DNA from: Apoda limacodes
Taxonomy: Eukaryota; Arthropoda; Insecta; Lepidoptera; Limacodidae
Assembly (NCBI GenBank): GCA_946406115.1
Contig: OX291544.1
Coordinates: 32,009,521-32,073,520, forward strand
Length of the DNA: 64,000 nt
Direction of reading: 5' to 3'
Shown: one piece after another, positions 34,412-44,193 of the stretch
Numbering within the stretch: the first letter of the stretch is position 1
Layout of the letters: every line of letters starts with the position of its first letter
Position numbers and translations under genes: made by a program
The notes under the pieces: generated by a model
The model's database searches: none
What the model saw: only the letters and a program-made list of their open reading frames with translations
What the model was told of the DNA's origin: nothing

Positions 34412-34735
34412 TTGTCTCAAACTAAGCAAAATTGTACTGTGGATACCAGACAACGGATAAAAAATACATGTATACTTTTTTGCATACACATTGGACATAT
34501 AAAACGTTCAAACTCAGTAGATCTATTGTCTGGATCCATTATGGATCTAGTGAGATATTTTTTTTTCTCAGTAGATCTATTTTCTAATAAACTGGATCTG
34601 ATGAGAACGCCCAGACTCAAGACAAACAAAAATGTTTGTCAAATAAATGTTTGTCCTGTGCGGCAATTGAACCCATGCCCCTTGTTTCAGCAGACAGGAC
34701 ATTAACCCACAGAGCCATGAATTTATGTTTATTAA
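34412..34735 (-). mobile_element. tRNA-derived SINE
   Basis: On the minus strand, from 34722, the sequence TGGCTCTGTGGGTTAATGTC resembles a polymerase III A box, and 40 bases on GGGTTCAATTGCC resembles a B box, as in a tRNA-like SINE head. A body with repeated ACAAACATTT/TTTGTTTGTC and AGATCTACTGAG units follows to about 34412. Spacing fits a tRNA head, but the cloverleaf is degraded, so this is not a functional tRNA. Confidence 0.6.
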
Positions 34736-35022
34736 TTTTTTAGTTCTTCTACATTGTACATTCTTTTAATAAAACACTAAAATTTTAAAATAAAAAAAGT
34801 ATAGGTACGCACCAAAACTGTTCAATAATTTTTCATAAATACAGAATTGTCATTATTTATATTAGAATAGTCATAAAATGTTACCATACTGTAAGTTTTA
34901 CTGTCTCAACATTGAAAGTAACTATACAGTGCGCGGCAATACTAAACATAAAAATAAACAAGAAACACAACGCCCTTCACAACGAAGGTTCGTATGTGCA
35001 GTACCTATAGTTACCTATAGTA
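34736..35022. other. Intronic DNA, nothing recognised
   Basis: AT-rich spacer between the SINE and a mariner relic. Confidence 0.4.
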
Positions 35023-35625
35023 ATAGGTTGGAGAAAAAGTTTCTTCACATTTTATATGAAAACTTAGTTTATTTACATTCAATAACAGTATGAATGTGCC
35101 TTTTATTTGATGACTGTTTGCCTTCTTGTAGGTTATGATATGACTCCGTTGCTGTAAGAATTTTGGGACTTCTATCAAAAAAAACGCGACAAGTAGTTTT
35201 GGCAGTCCTCTCTTGATGTTAATCTGACACCGCCTTAAGAATTCTAAAGAAACCGAAATAAGTGGCAATCTGAAGGTGCAGGGTCAGGGCTATCTGGCGG
35301 ATGGATTAACACTTCCCAGCCAAATTCTCTTAATTTAAGCTGAGTGGCTAAAAATGTGTGTGGTCTAGCGTTGTCGTGATGAAAGACCACGCCCTTTCTA
35401 TTGATCAATTCCAGCCGCTTCATCACAAATTATTGCTTTAAGCTCATCAGCTGTTAGCAGTAGACATCCAAATCGATGGTTCAGCCCGGAGGTAAAAGCT
35501 CATAATGAACAATGCCCTTCCAGTCACCATACACACAGCATCACCTTATTGCGAGTAACCCAGGTTTTGGCACAGTCTGTAAAGCCTGACCGAACTTTAA
35601 CCACGACCTTTTTCGCACCTTCTTG
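35023..35625 (-). mobile_element. Truncated mariner element with transposase relic
   Basis: The plus-strand end at 35023 (ATAGGTTGGAGAAAAAGTTT) looks like a mariner terminal repeat. The minus strand encodes the C-terminal half of a mariner transposase: GVVFHHDNARPHT, GWEVLIHPPDSPDPAPSD and HLFRFL (35244-35426), with a second catalytic-region aspartate present but the normal YSPDL altered to DSPDP. Pieces of the end (KFLQQRSHIITY) follow in another frame. The 5' part of the element is missing beyond 35625, where a different repeat begins. Confidence 0.8.
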
Positions 35626-35627
35626 TC

Positions 35628-35757
35628 GTAAACCGGACTCGGAATCTATTTGCAATTCTGGTTAAAAAAAATGAAACCTTGACGTGCGTCTTTCGCTTTG
35701 TTTGTCTATGCAACATATACATAAATATCTATAATATTTCTCTAAATTTGGAATTTT
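35628..35757 (+). repeat. Dispersed repeat 'AAACCGGACTC', copy 2
   Basis: Counterpart of 13930-14062. It starts at the broken edge of the mariner relic, so it may have inserted there or mark a rearrangement. Confidence 0.65.
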
Positions 35758-36829
35758 GTAGATTTTAGGTTTAATCAGTGTCGTGATTTGAAAATCAGTT
35801 AAAGAATGTGAGAATAAAGGTAATCATGTAAGTATTTTAATGATTTATGATTAAATTACCAAAAAAAGTGAACATTAAGCAAAGTTAGGTTATGTTTACA
35901 AGATTTGCAAAAAGATTCTAAGTCAGGTTCACGTGATCCACTTTTCATCACCAACACTGCATTAGGTCCATAAACGTTAAAAAGTTATTTCACGGCTAGC
36001 TTTGCATTTTTTCGTTTTTTGTAATAAAATTTTAAAATTTATCGAATTTCTTAATTAGATTCAGTCATTTTGAAAGATAGAAAAATAAATGAAAAATAGC
36101 AGAAGACAATATTTTACTAATTTTTTCTTTTTTTGAAATGTCACCTTTTTAATGTCATCAAAACCAGTCAGAGATACCAATAATATACAATAAAGCTCAA
36201 GAGATTTATTACAAGTTTATACATACTATATGCGAAAAGACTTTTCTTTGTTGCTCTTGTTTTGAGATAAGGAATGTCGGACTTAAAGCGTTTGATGAAT
36301 TACAACCATTGATCCACTTGAGCGATGTATATAGTATAGCGATGGATACTGCCGCTGGATTGTGCTTAGCATATTGTGTTATCTGCCATAATTCCAATGT
36401 ATATTAAGGTATAAATACTTAAAATCAATAATAATGTAACATAAGTTAATTCTAAGATATAATGAGATTACCTCAGGCTTGGGTGCTGGGGCTTGCAGGA
36501 TGGCAATTGGGAAGTCAGAAAGAAACACCGACCGTCACGACCTGGAATGGCGTTATTGCAGTGCCCCTGCACTGATGAGGCTACAATTACCTACCCAAAC
36601 TCTCATTAAACTAAGAAAGTGTTTTTTCTATATTTACCTACGGATAAAGTTTCACTTTTTTGTGGACCCACAGACACAACATTTTTTTCAATCACTTTTG
36701 TCAGATGTATGCACGTTATTATTACCACTGCCGATACATTTATTTCATCCATGACATGACCTTTGATAATTCCGACAACGTCGAGACAGTCGCGACAAAA
36801 TGTAAGACTGGCTGGACAGCACCCGACTA
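35758..36829. other. Intronic DNA, nothing recognised
   Basis: AT-rich; the frames at 36209-36397 and 36479-36754 have no recognisable motif. Confidence 0.4.
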
Positions 36830-36945
36830 GCAGTATGTATGTGACGACAAAGGGTAGCGCTCGCCTCCCGTCTCGTTACGCACCTGACTTCACGATCGCT
36901 CTGTCTAGACATCTTCGATGGCCAACTGAATGAAAATGATTGTTT
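36830..36945 (+). mobile_element. Short MITE, copy 2 (pair with 29523-29665)
   Basis: GTATGTATGTGACGACAAAG, then AGCGCTCGCCTCCCGTCTCG, TTCACGATCGCTCTGTCTAG and CATCTTCGATGG match the inverted sequence of the other copy. Ends are weakly inverted (ATGAATG-type). Confidence 0.5.
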
Positions 36946-37510
36946 AGTCTGTGCTGATACCATGTAGTGCTATTACCTACCTATACTGTGGTACATCCAA
37001 AATTGAAAGCACGCGGCTCTATTTTTTAAAAACTGTGCAGTCTCTGATTGTGACTCAAATTTTTCCCATACAACCTTCGGTGCACTAAATATTCATAAGT
37101 TTACACATTTTGATGCTAAGAATTCGTTATTATCATATATTGCTATTTATCATTGTCGCAAAAAGCATATTGTTATTTACCATGAAATGGCCGTGAATTA
37201 TTAATTAATGAAAGTTTTTTCTTGTTCTGCACCTAGTTGAAAAATAGTTTAAAACAATTTTATTGCACAAATCGTCATTTTAATTACTTTACGCGGGAGC
37301 ACAGTTCGCGTCATAATGTAGAATGACGGCAAGTACTTGAAAATTCAGGTACTCGGATTGGCTAAGTCATCTTTGGTGCCTATATTATGTAGGACTATAG
37401 AGAAACAACGTTCGCGGTGACACCTAGTTTTGTATAAAAATGCGCCATGGAGGACGCTAATGTCCAGCAGTGGACCAAAATAAGTTTATTTATGATAATC
37501 AATCAATCAA

Positions 37511-37985
37511 TCAATATCATTTATTAAATTTAGGCTACAATAATTGAGCACTTATGAATGTCATTACTCCATCGGTTCGTAAGTCTATAGGGCGGGAGAC
37601 CTTGTACTGAGAAAAACCGGCAAGAAACTTAGCGAGGGCATTTCTTTTCTCCCTTTCTCAAACATCATCCATTTAAAAATTTTGGAAAATGCCCTCATTA
37701 TCATGGAAGGACACTTTCCATTACAAACATAAAAAAACATGAAATATAAAGCACAAGCACAACATAAAAAAAGTATCTGATTGCAATGTATAAAAAAAAG
37801 ACAGTCTATGTATTCATCACTTAGGAATAATCAATGTCTTACAGTATTGATGAACACAACAAAAAAGTAAGACCAAATACTAAGAATACAATGAAGTTTG
37901 CAAGAGCAGACCAGCCTCCACAGGCGGCACCCGTTCACGAGTATGACACATGAATCAGCCATCATTTCGCTCAACCATGTTTTCA
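37511..37985 (+). repeat. 480-bp unclassified repeat, copy 2 (uninterrupted)
   Basis: This is the same repeat as 24357-26822 but without the 2.0-kb LINE. The junction CACGAGTATGACACATGAAT at 37937-37956 shows the pre-insertion site. Confidence 0.75.
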
Positions 37986-38625
37986 GTATAATAAATCAAA
38001 TAATGATAAATAAAAGATGATGGCATGTTAATGTTTTCACACAAAATTGTTTTTTTCACTTGCGATTTAAATACTAAAGTCAACTCATGTTAGGCCTTCA
38101 GCAAGCTTCTTTATACTTCTGTCTACCTGATATATTAATATTAACTTTTTTATTAATTGCTATTTAATGATTGTAGAGTCTAAATACTCGTGTTGTTTGT
38201 TGCCAAAAGTTCGCTTCGTTACGCAACCTGACGTTAAAATCTAAGCAGCGCGATCTAGCGCCAGGGTTGGAGTTTGATTTGATTTCAACATGAAAAACAA
38301 ATACTAATATCCAATTTTTCAAACTTGTTTAATACTTGTAATATGTACCATCTAATACTGCAAAATTACTTACTTTTTAGGGTTCCGCACCCAGAGTGCC
38401 GACGGAACCCTATTACTAAGCCTAAGATGTCTGTCTGACTGACTTTTAAAGAGCTCTATCTTTTAAATCGTAACAGGCTAAACTTCTCACAGAATATGTG
38501 TTATGATGGCGGATTACCTAACAAATAATAAAAAATCAATAAATGAAAATTTAAAGGGGATCCCCATACAAGAAACATTTATTTCGTTGACGAGTATAAA
38601 GAAGAGTTAAATACTCAGTTTTGGG
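37986..38625. other. Intronic DNA with a GGTTCCGCA repeat piece
   Basis: 38378-38600 has AGGGTTCCGCACCCAGAGTG, GACGGAACCCTATTACTAAG and GGGGATCCCCATACAAGAAA, a member of the dispersed GGTTCCGTA family. The rest is unrecognised. Confidence 0.5.
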
Positions 38626-38629
38626 TCAT

Positions 38630-38870
38630 TTATAAATATAGAGAACAATAAAGAAAGAATGCCACCTGGAGGAACACCAACATCTACATAAACTAGCTCT
38701 GATATTTGCTCTCCAGAACGAACTGCTCGTTGAAGCTCACAAAGATAAGATATAAACCAGTCCATTTAAATGATGATACCTTAAGATGAGTAAGAATAGC
38801 GATAAGTACGTCATGGTTAGCCGAACTGAAAGCATTAGAAAAATCAATCAAGATACACGTAGGAAAAGTT
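38630..38870 (-). pseudogene. LINE reverse transcriptase fragment (CR1/Jockey group)
   Basis: The minus strand reads CILIDFSNAFSSANHDVLIA (the DFSKAFD box) and, about 45 codons later, GVPPGGILSLLFSIFIND (the GxPQGSxLGPLLF box). The order and spacing are right for an RT palm. Flanking RT blocks are absent and shifts are present. Confidence 0.75.
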
Positions 38871-39895
38871 AATTTGTCATGACAAAATTTATTTGGTCAT
38901 GACAAAACGCCGCTGCTGTCTTATTGGTTCAGAAACCCTGCTCTAAATCTTTTCAAGGTTTGTACCTTAGTACCTAGTACGATATAGTAATATAATTCTA
39001 TGTTTTTTAATGCATAAACTTACGACACGAACACGGCTTTTAGTTTCAAGCTTTTTAATTTATTTTTATATTGTAAATCCACCCCTGTGGGTAAACGTCA
39101 GACCGCTACGGAGCGACGTAGCACCGCCATATCGGCCAAGGCGGGCCACGCGCTCGGCTATTTCGGGAACTGGACTGTAAACAGTCTTGTGTGTTCTCTG
39201 ACAATTACTGCTCGGGGTTTTTGTGCACATCACGGAGTAAGGTATTATTATCTTTCACTTTTAAGGTTCTAGGATCTGTAAAAACTTCAAAACAACAAAA
39301 ATAATTACAAGTTTTTACTGACTTTGTTACGGAGATAGGGCTCCGTCTATGCAGGCTGTTTGTCTGTCTTACCTTAAACAGGTTCAATTTTTAGGCCATA
39401 GTATGTAGAAGCCTGTCAAAAGTAAAAAAGTTAGGCGCGTCTTCATATAAAAAAAAAACCTACTTCGGATCGGAATTCGAAATCGTTTTTTTTTTGATTT
39501 ATAATCTAGTAAGTTATACCTATTTAGGTTCCTATATGGTTATTTGTTATTTATTCCTAAATAAAACGACGACATGAAGTTTCAAGAAAATTGCAGAGTT
39601 ACTATCGTATTTATAATACAGCGGACCCGGCAGATGATGTCTTGCTCGGAAAAGCAGCGCCACATTAAATATGATATTTCAAACATTTACAGTTTTAAAT
39701 TGAGATATAGTTATCATATTTGGATATCTCACTGTTTACTATGGCCTTAATGTCTAAATTATTTAACTCTTCATTTTCTTCCGAATCTTCTATCGTAGAA
39801 GTATATATTGGCGGGAAGCCTTTCTTTAAATCTTTTTGATTTTAAGCTAGCCCTTTCTATGCGTTTCTTAAGTTCTATGTAATGTGTCGTTTTCA
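38871..39895. other. Intronic DNA, little recognised
   Basis: AT-rich. Short pieces near 39330-39380 (GGAGATAGGGCTCCGTC) and 39612 (GCGGACCCGGCAGATG) resemble ends of common lepidopteran dispersed repeats, but too little remains to classify. Confidence 0.35.
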
Positions 39896-39899
39896 AGCC

Positions 39900-40300
39900 A
39901 CAAAATTCTTATTTGAATGTTAATTTTTGCAATATCTACTTACCCTATATCAATTAATGTCGATATAAGATGACAGTATATATTTAATTTCTTGTTTATT
40001 GAATCTATGTGCGATTTCTAATTAAAATTTTTGTCAATAGATACCTAGAGAACCGATGTCGTTCACTTTTATAACCTTATTTGTAGTTTCTAAACTGGAT
40101 TACTTTGGTTTTTAATGTATTTAATTTCAGAATTATTTCGCTTAACCAAGATACAAGTGTGTTCAAAGTATGATTCCCCTCTTTTTTTGGTTGTTGGGAT
40201 ATCAAGACACAGAGAGACATCACTTTAAAAATGATGGGAAACGATTCTCCTGGTTTCAAAACGTAAAGAAAACGCAAATTTAGCAATTTCTATTTTCGGA
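39900..40300 (-). pseudogene. Possible LINE reverse transcriptase thumb-region fragment
   Basis: The minus-strand frame 40077-40286 contains TLVSWLSEIILKLNTLKTKV and IQFRNYK, like the segment after the YADD box in CR1-type RTs (WL..N.L.LN..KTK.IQF). A frame-shifted block like VNDIGSLGIY and a decayed NWKSHI follow. It is not collinear with the 38.6-kb fragment, so they are separate insertions or rearranged. Confidence 0.5.
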
Positions 40301-41298
40301 CCTATTATAATAACTTTCTCAAGAGAAGTTAATAAAACACTTCCAGCTTTTCGCCACTGAGTTCGCGTCTAGCTTTAACCTAACCCTAAATGAAAAAAAT
40401 GGTTTATCTCTGTGTCCAAATTCTTCCAAATCTGTTTACTCTTTTTGCATGCGAGATTAATACTATTACACCATCATATTGTTAAATTCCATATTCACAA
40501 CGTTATTGAAATGTGTTACAAAAGAAAAACAGACAAAAAACACCATAATATAATAATAAGGTTAAAAAAAGATGCTTATACGTTAACAAACAAAACAAGC
40601 TAAGACGAAAATAGATTGCAAGTCTCAATCAAAACGCTGTAAAATTGAAAATCAATCTTTTTTATATGTTGAATCGTTTTTATACCTCTGTATCACTCAA
40701 TTAACACACCAAAGCTGTTTGTCTGTCTGTAACGATATTCCAGGCTCATAATTATCTTAACACAACAATATTGGGTCGGTAAATATTTGTATGGACCGAG
40801 GGGTGAGGACAATAAATACAAACAAGTACAGTGACGTCATCGCTGCTCACCACGAAGGCTGACGTCTCGTCTTTTTATTTTAGAAAACAATAACTTATTT
40901 ATTCTTTTTCTATGAAACAAGCAAGGACATACCTAGATAGGAGGGAGATATTCAATTTTATCATGTACTTACCTGTACCGCTCAAAAGTGACTGCATAGG
41001 TTTGCGAGTTATTTTATTTATTTATTTATTTTATTTTGGCAACAAACAGTCATAATATACAATTAAAATACAATAATGTTTTACAAGAAAGAACACAAAC
41101 AGTGCCGAAAATTACAATTTTACAATTCACAACATTTAATAATATAATACTTTAGAAAGCTGCTCTAAACGTGTCAATTACGTTGCCACCCAACGTGGAT
41201 CATTTCACATGATATTTTTTTACTATGGGCCTGTAGTTTAAAACTATGTATAAGTGATAACTTAAATTTTTGCTGAGCATTTCTTTGTATTGTTACAG
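40301..41298. other. Last part of intron 1, nothing coding
   Basis: AT-rich with TTTA/TTAT runs at 41010-41035. 41035-41150 resembles a generic lepidopteran repeat tail (GCAACAAACAGTCATAATAT). It ends with the exon 2 acceptor TGTTACAG. Confidence 0.4.
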
Positions 41299-41349
41299 AA
41301 ATACGTCGTGAGCACAGATCGCAGCGGCGACATCCACGTGCACGTACAG
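41299..41349 (+). CDS. NDRG-like protein, coding exon 2 (residues 10-26)
   Basis: The 51-base exon encodes KYVVSTDRSGDIHVHVQ between TGTTACAG and GTAAGA. It enters and leaves in phase 0. It matches the first conserved NDRG strand, where family members have an H/NT..GD(I/L).V.VQGD pattern; the GD of that pattern is supplied by exon 3. A LINE remnant begins only about 34 bases after the donor. Confidence 0.88.
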
Positions 41350-41382
41350 GTAAGATTGTTACAAAAAAATAGCCGCCATTTG

Positions 41383-42290
41383 AGCTCGCAAGTCGCCCAC
41401 CTATTTTGCCGATGAATTGGAATTTTGCTCTGGCAGTTGCTTTCGTACTGAACCTCGAGGCAGCATTTAATTTGCGTTCTAACTCAGAAATATTTGGATC
41501 CTTATTATTACGAGCCGTGGTCCAAGCCTCATATGCAGTTTGCTTAAGAATTTTAGCTTTTTTGCAAGATCTATTAAACCACGGTTATTTTTTGACGCCG
41601 GCAGCTACTCGCAGGTTAGGAATGTAGCATTCCATACCAGCAAGGATTGTCTCAGTGACTGCGGCGGCGCAGACGTCAGGATCTTCTGAGTTAAAGCAGA
41701 TGCGTAAAATTCTCGCAATCCATCCCAGTCTGCCGACTTATAGTGCCACACACGACGCCAATTAGTTGGCCCAGATGGATCGGGTTGTGAGCATGACATT
41801 TGAGTCCGAATGAGACAGTGGTCCGAGGAGCCAAGAGGCGCATCCACTGAGACGGAGTATCCGTCCGGGCGAGTAGTCAGCAGAAGGTCCAGTAAGGAGC
41901 TCGTATGTTCCTTGTATATTCCTCTGGTATTGTCGTTGGAGAAAGTACCAGCTCAGAGAATCCATAGGTCAAAGCAAATTCATGAGCAAATATCCCATCA
42001 TAGTTATTGGTTCGAGAACTGAGCCACTCACGATGGTGGGCGTTAAAGTCTCCCAAAATAACTAGTTCTGCTGTGGGATATTGCTCTAGAACTTTATTAG
42101 TCGTCAAACTCAGGTGCGTGAGGAGTCGAGTTACGTCCGTGTCGCATAGATACGAGTGTGGCCGCCGTAATCTACGCGCACCCACAATATCGACAGGTCC
42201 CTGTCTTCAAGACTATGAAGGCGGCGACAGCAGATATCCTCGCGGACGAACATACATACACCGGCACGACTCATAAAATTGTGTTCGAGT
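41383..42290 (-). pseudogene. LINE endonuclease region (same family as the 25-kb LINE)
   Basis: The minus strand carries the apurinic-type endonuclease half of ORF2. It shows VILGDFNAHHREWLSSR (the GDFNAHN metal-binding block), YDGIFAHEFA, then SDHCLIRTQM (catalytic SDH box), WRRVWHYKSADWDGLREFY, and runs into NNKDPNISELERKLNAAS, which overlaps the start of the RT copy at 26.8 kb. Frameshifts interrupt it. The RT half is missing, which is unusual because LINE copies normally lose the 5' side; deletion or recombination after insertion is likely. It stops about 34 bases from exon 2. Confidence 0.85.
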
Positions 42291-42589
42291 GTTTGACAGT
42301 TATTTTCTTTGTTTTTTTATAATTTTAAGATAACATATCATTCGACAGCCCATGTTTTGAGTTCAGCAGTCGCCAGTATGTAAGATGCTAACTCACCAGG
42401 CGGGTTGCGCTGTAACTACGTTGTTGCCGCCGGCACGTTTATTTTTCCTGCGTTCAGATTTTTTTTTCAAGTTATGACACAAATATTTTTTGAAATTATT
42501 TAGTATTTTCAGGCACCTATATACGAAGGTCCCAAAAGAAAACCTGTCCATGTTGAAAAATCCTAATATAGCCAATATTTAGATTTTTT

Positions 42590-43345
42590 TATAGCACCAA
42601 GGTGGTTATCAAGTTTAGATTGCGAATTATGTTAAGACATGCAACAACAGAAGCATCAGTCGCGCGTTGTAGACCCGCGTAGAAAAACAATCATTTTCCC
42701 TTTGAAGAACTCTACACTGTAGTCCCTAGACGAAAACTTTGGAGATCTCTATACTGTAGTCCCTAGACAAAACTTTGAAGAACTCTATATTGTTGTCCCT
42801 AGACAAAACTTTGAAAATCTCTATACTGTAGTCTCTAGACAAAACTTTGAAGAACTCTATTCTGTAGTCCTTAGACAAAACTTTGAAAAACTCTATACTG
42901 TAGTCTCTAGACAAAACTTTGAAGAACTCTATACTGTAGTCCCTAGACAAAACTTTGAAGAACTCTATACTGTAGTCCATAGACAAAACTTTGAAGAACT
43001 CTATACTGTAGTCCCTAGACAAAACTTTGAAGAACTCTATACTGTAGTCCATAGACAAAACTCTGAAGAACTCTATACTGTAGTCCCTAGACAAAACTTG
43101 GGGAACTCATTCCACAATAGCGTTTGGGGAAAGAATGTACATCTGAAAGCGCACAATAGGCTTCAGCGTGCGAGGATGAATTTTCTGATGTGGTGCGATG
43201 ATAAAAAAAGTAGCAGTAGTCGTCTCGAACAATTCCTCAGAACACTACCAATTTACAAGCGGTAGAATACACACAGGGTAGTAAAGTCTCTTTCAATAAT
43301 TCTTGTGAGTTTAGCTCCGACTGAACCGAGGCAAAAAAGGGAGGG
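42590..43345 (-). mobile_element. LINE C-terminal/3' UTR fragment expanded by a 36-bp tandem array
   Basis: The ends match the 3' region of the 25-kb LINE: ACCAAGGTGG at the left and ACAATTCCTCAGAAC, CAAGCGGTAGAA, ACACACAG at the right (plus strand, 43225-43275). A segment equivalent to one stretch of the parent (GAAGAACTCCATACTGTAGT) has been multiplied (see 42700-43096). Confidence 0.75.
42700..43096 (-). repeat. 36-bp minisatellite, 11 copies
   Basis: The plus-strand unit is CTTTGAAGAACTCTATACTG followed by TAGTCCCTAGACAAAA. Eleven copies differ at a few positions. Because 36 is a multiple of three, the minus strand is open (42726-43094) with a 12-residue repeat (SRDYSIEFFKVL). The parent sequence is the LINE ORF2 C-terminus (KDYSMEFFKK), so this is not an independent gene. 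Confidence 0.92.
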
Positions 43346-43549
43346 AAAGGGGGAAGCTCTTATTTTTTTTGTGTTGGATTTTCTATGTTTGGATGTCAAA
43401 GAATAGGAAAAAACTTTACAAAACATTTTCTATTACAATCAGATTTTCCAAATTAACCTAACAAAATATGTTAGGTAAGGTTGTTTTGTCGTTTTGGTTT
43501 CAAAAACTATATCTTCTCTTCTCTATATTCTTCTAAAAAATATAATTCT

Positions 43550-44193
43550 TCTGTACGTGTGTACGTCACTGAACTCCTCGTAAACGGCTGCACCGAGTTT
43601 GATGAAATATTTTGTGTTTGTGTGGGTTCCTGGATGGTTTAGATTCACCATCAGGCCCGGTAGCGTGCGCTGTGGTGAAGTAATTGATACATTTGTATTT
43701 ATTTAGCAAAATAACTCATATATATATTTTGGTTTAGTGTCGAGAAAGTGAATAGCAAATCCGATAAGTGGCGCTGTAGTTGAGTTACTTAAAAGAGCGG
43801 GTATAAATTTGTATGGGACAGGGAACATTGTCTCTTCTACCTCTTTTATGCTATTCTGCCTCTGCTATGCGCTTGCCCGATTGCCATTGAAACTTTGGTG
43901 AGATGTGCGCACGCCGGGGAAGGTATCTAAATTACTAAGTAAAACTATTTTACAATAGGTCTACCTAGGTTTGGGGCGTTAGAGTTAGAGTTACTTAAAT
44001 TAGAGTTTTTCTTATGGTTGCGCTGTGGTCGTTTATGTGTGGTGAGATAGGGGGATATAAAGGGTTGGGGATAGAGGAGAAGTGGTAAAGGTGAGATAGG
44101 GTGAAGACGGAAAATAGGTGTTAGGGGTTGTACAATTTAAAACAATATTTCAAGTATAAACTATCGCGAAACAAAGTTCACCAGGACAGCTAG
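43550..44193 (+). mobile_element. Helitron-like non-autonomous element, about 640 bp
   Basis: TGTACGTCACTGAACTCCTC, AAACGGCTGCACCGAGTTTG, GGTTTAGATTCACCATCAGG, then GTGCGCACGCCGGGGAAGGT and CCAGGACAGCTAG before a T are the ordered modules of a lepidopteran Helitron-like repeat. No helicase is encoded. Confidence 0.65.

Larger units (their letters stand above)
4914..41298 (+). other. Intron 1 of the NDRG-like gene (36.4 kb)
   Basis: A donor at 4914 (GTATGTG) pairs with an acceptor at 41298 (TGTTACAG). No additional exon of the family was found inside, although short alternative exons could escape notice. Everything recognisable in the intron is mobile-element sequence or repeats, listed separately. 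The length depends on exon 1 being real. Confidence 0.55.

Noticed and set aside
34660..34735. A tRNA gene on the minus strand
   Set aside because: A- and B-box-like sequences are present but the cloverleaf is degraded and a SINE body follows, so it was called a SINE.
38630..40300. A single LINE copy linking the 38.6-kb and 40.1-kb RT pieces
   Set aside because: On the minus strand the thumb-region piece would come before the palm piece, so they are not collinear.
42726..43094. 122-codon minus-strand frame with a repeated SRDYSIEFFKVL peptide
   Set aside because: It is the translation of a 36-bp minisatellite derived from a LINE tail; no promoter, splice or family support.
41383..43345. One LINE copy joining the endonuclease and C-terminal pieces
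   Set aside because: For a minus-strand element the C-terminal piece should lie at lower coordinates; it lies higher, so these are two insertions or a rearrangement.
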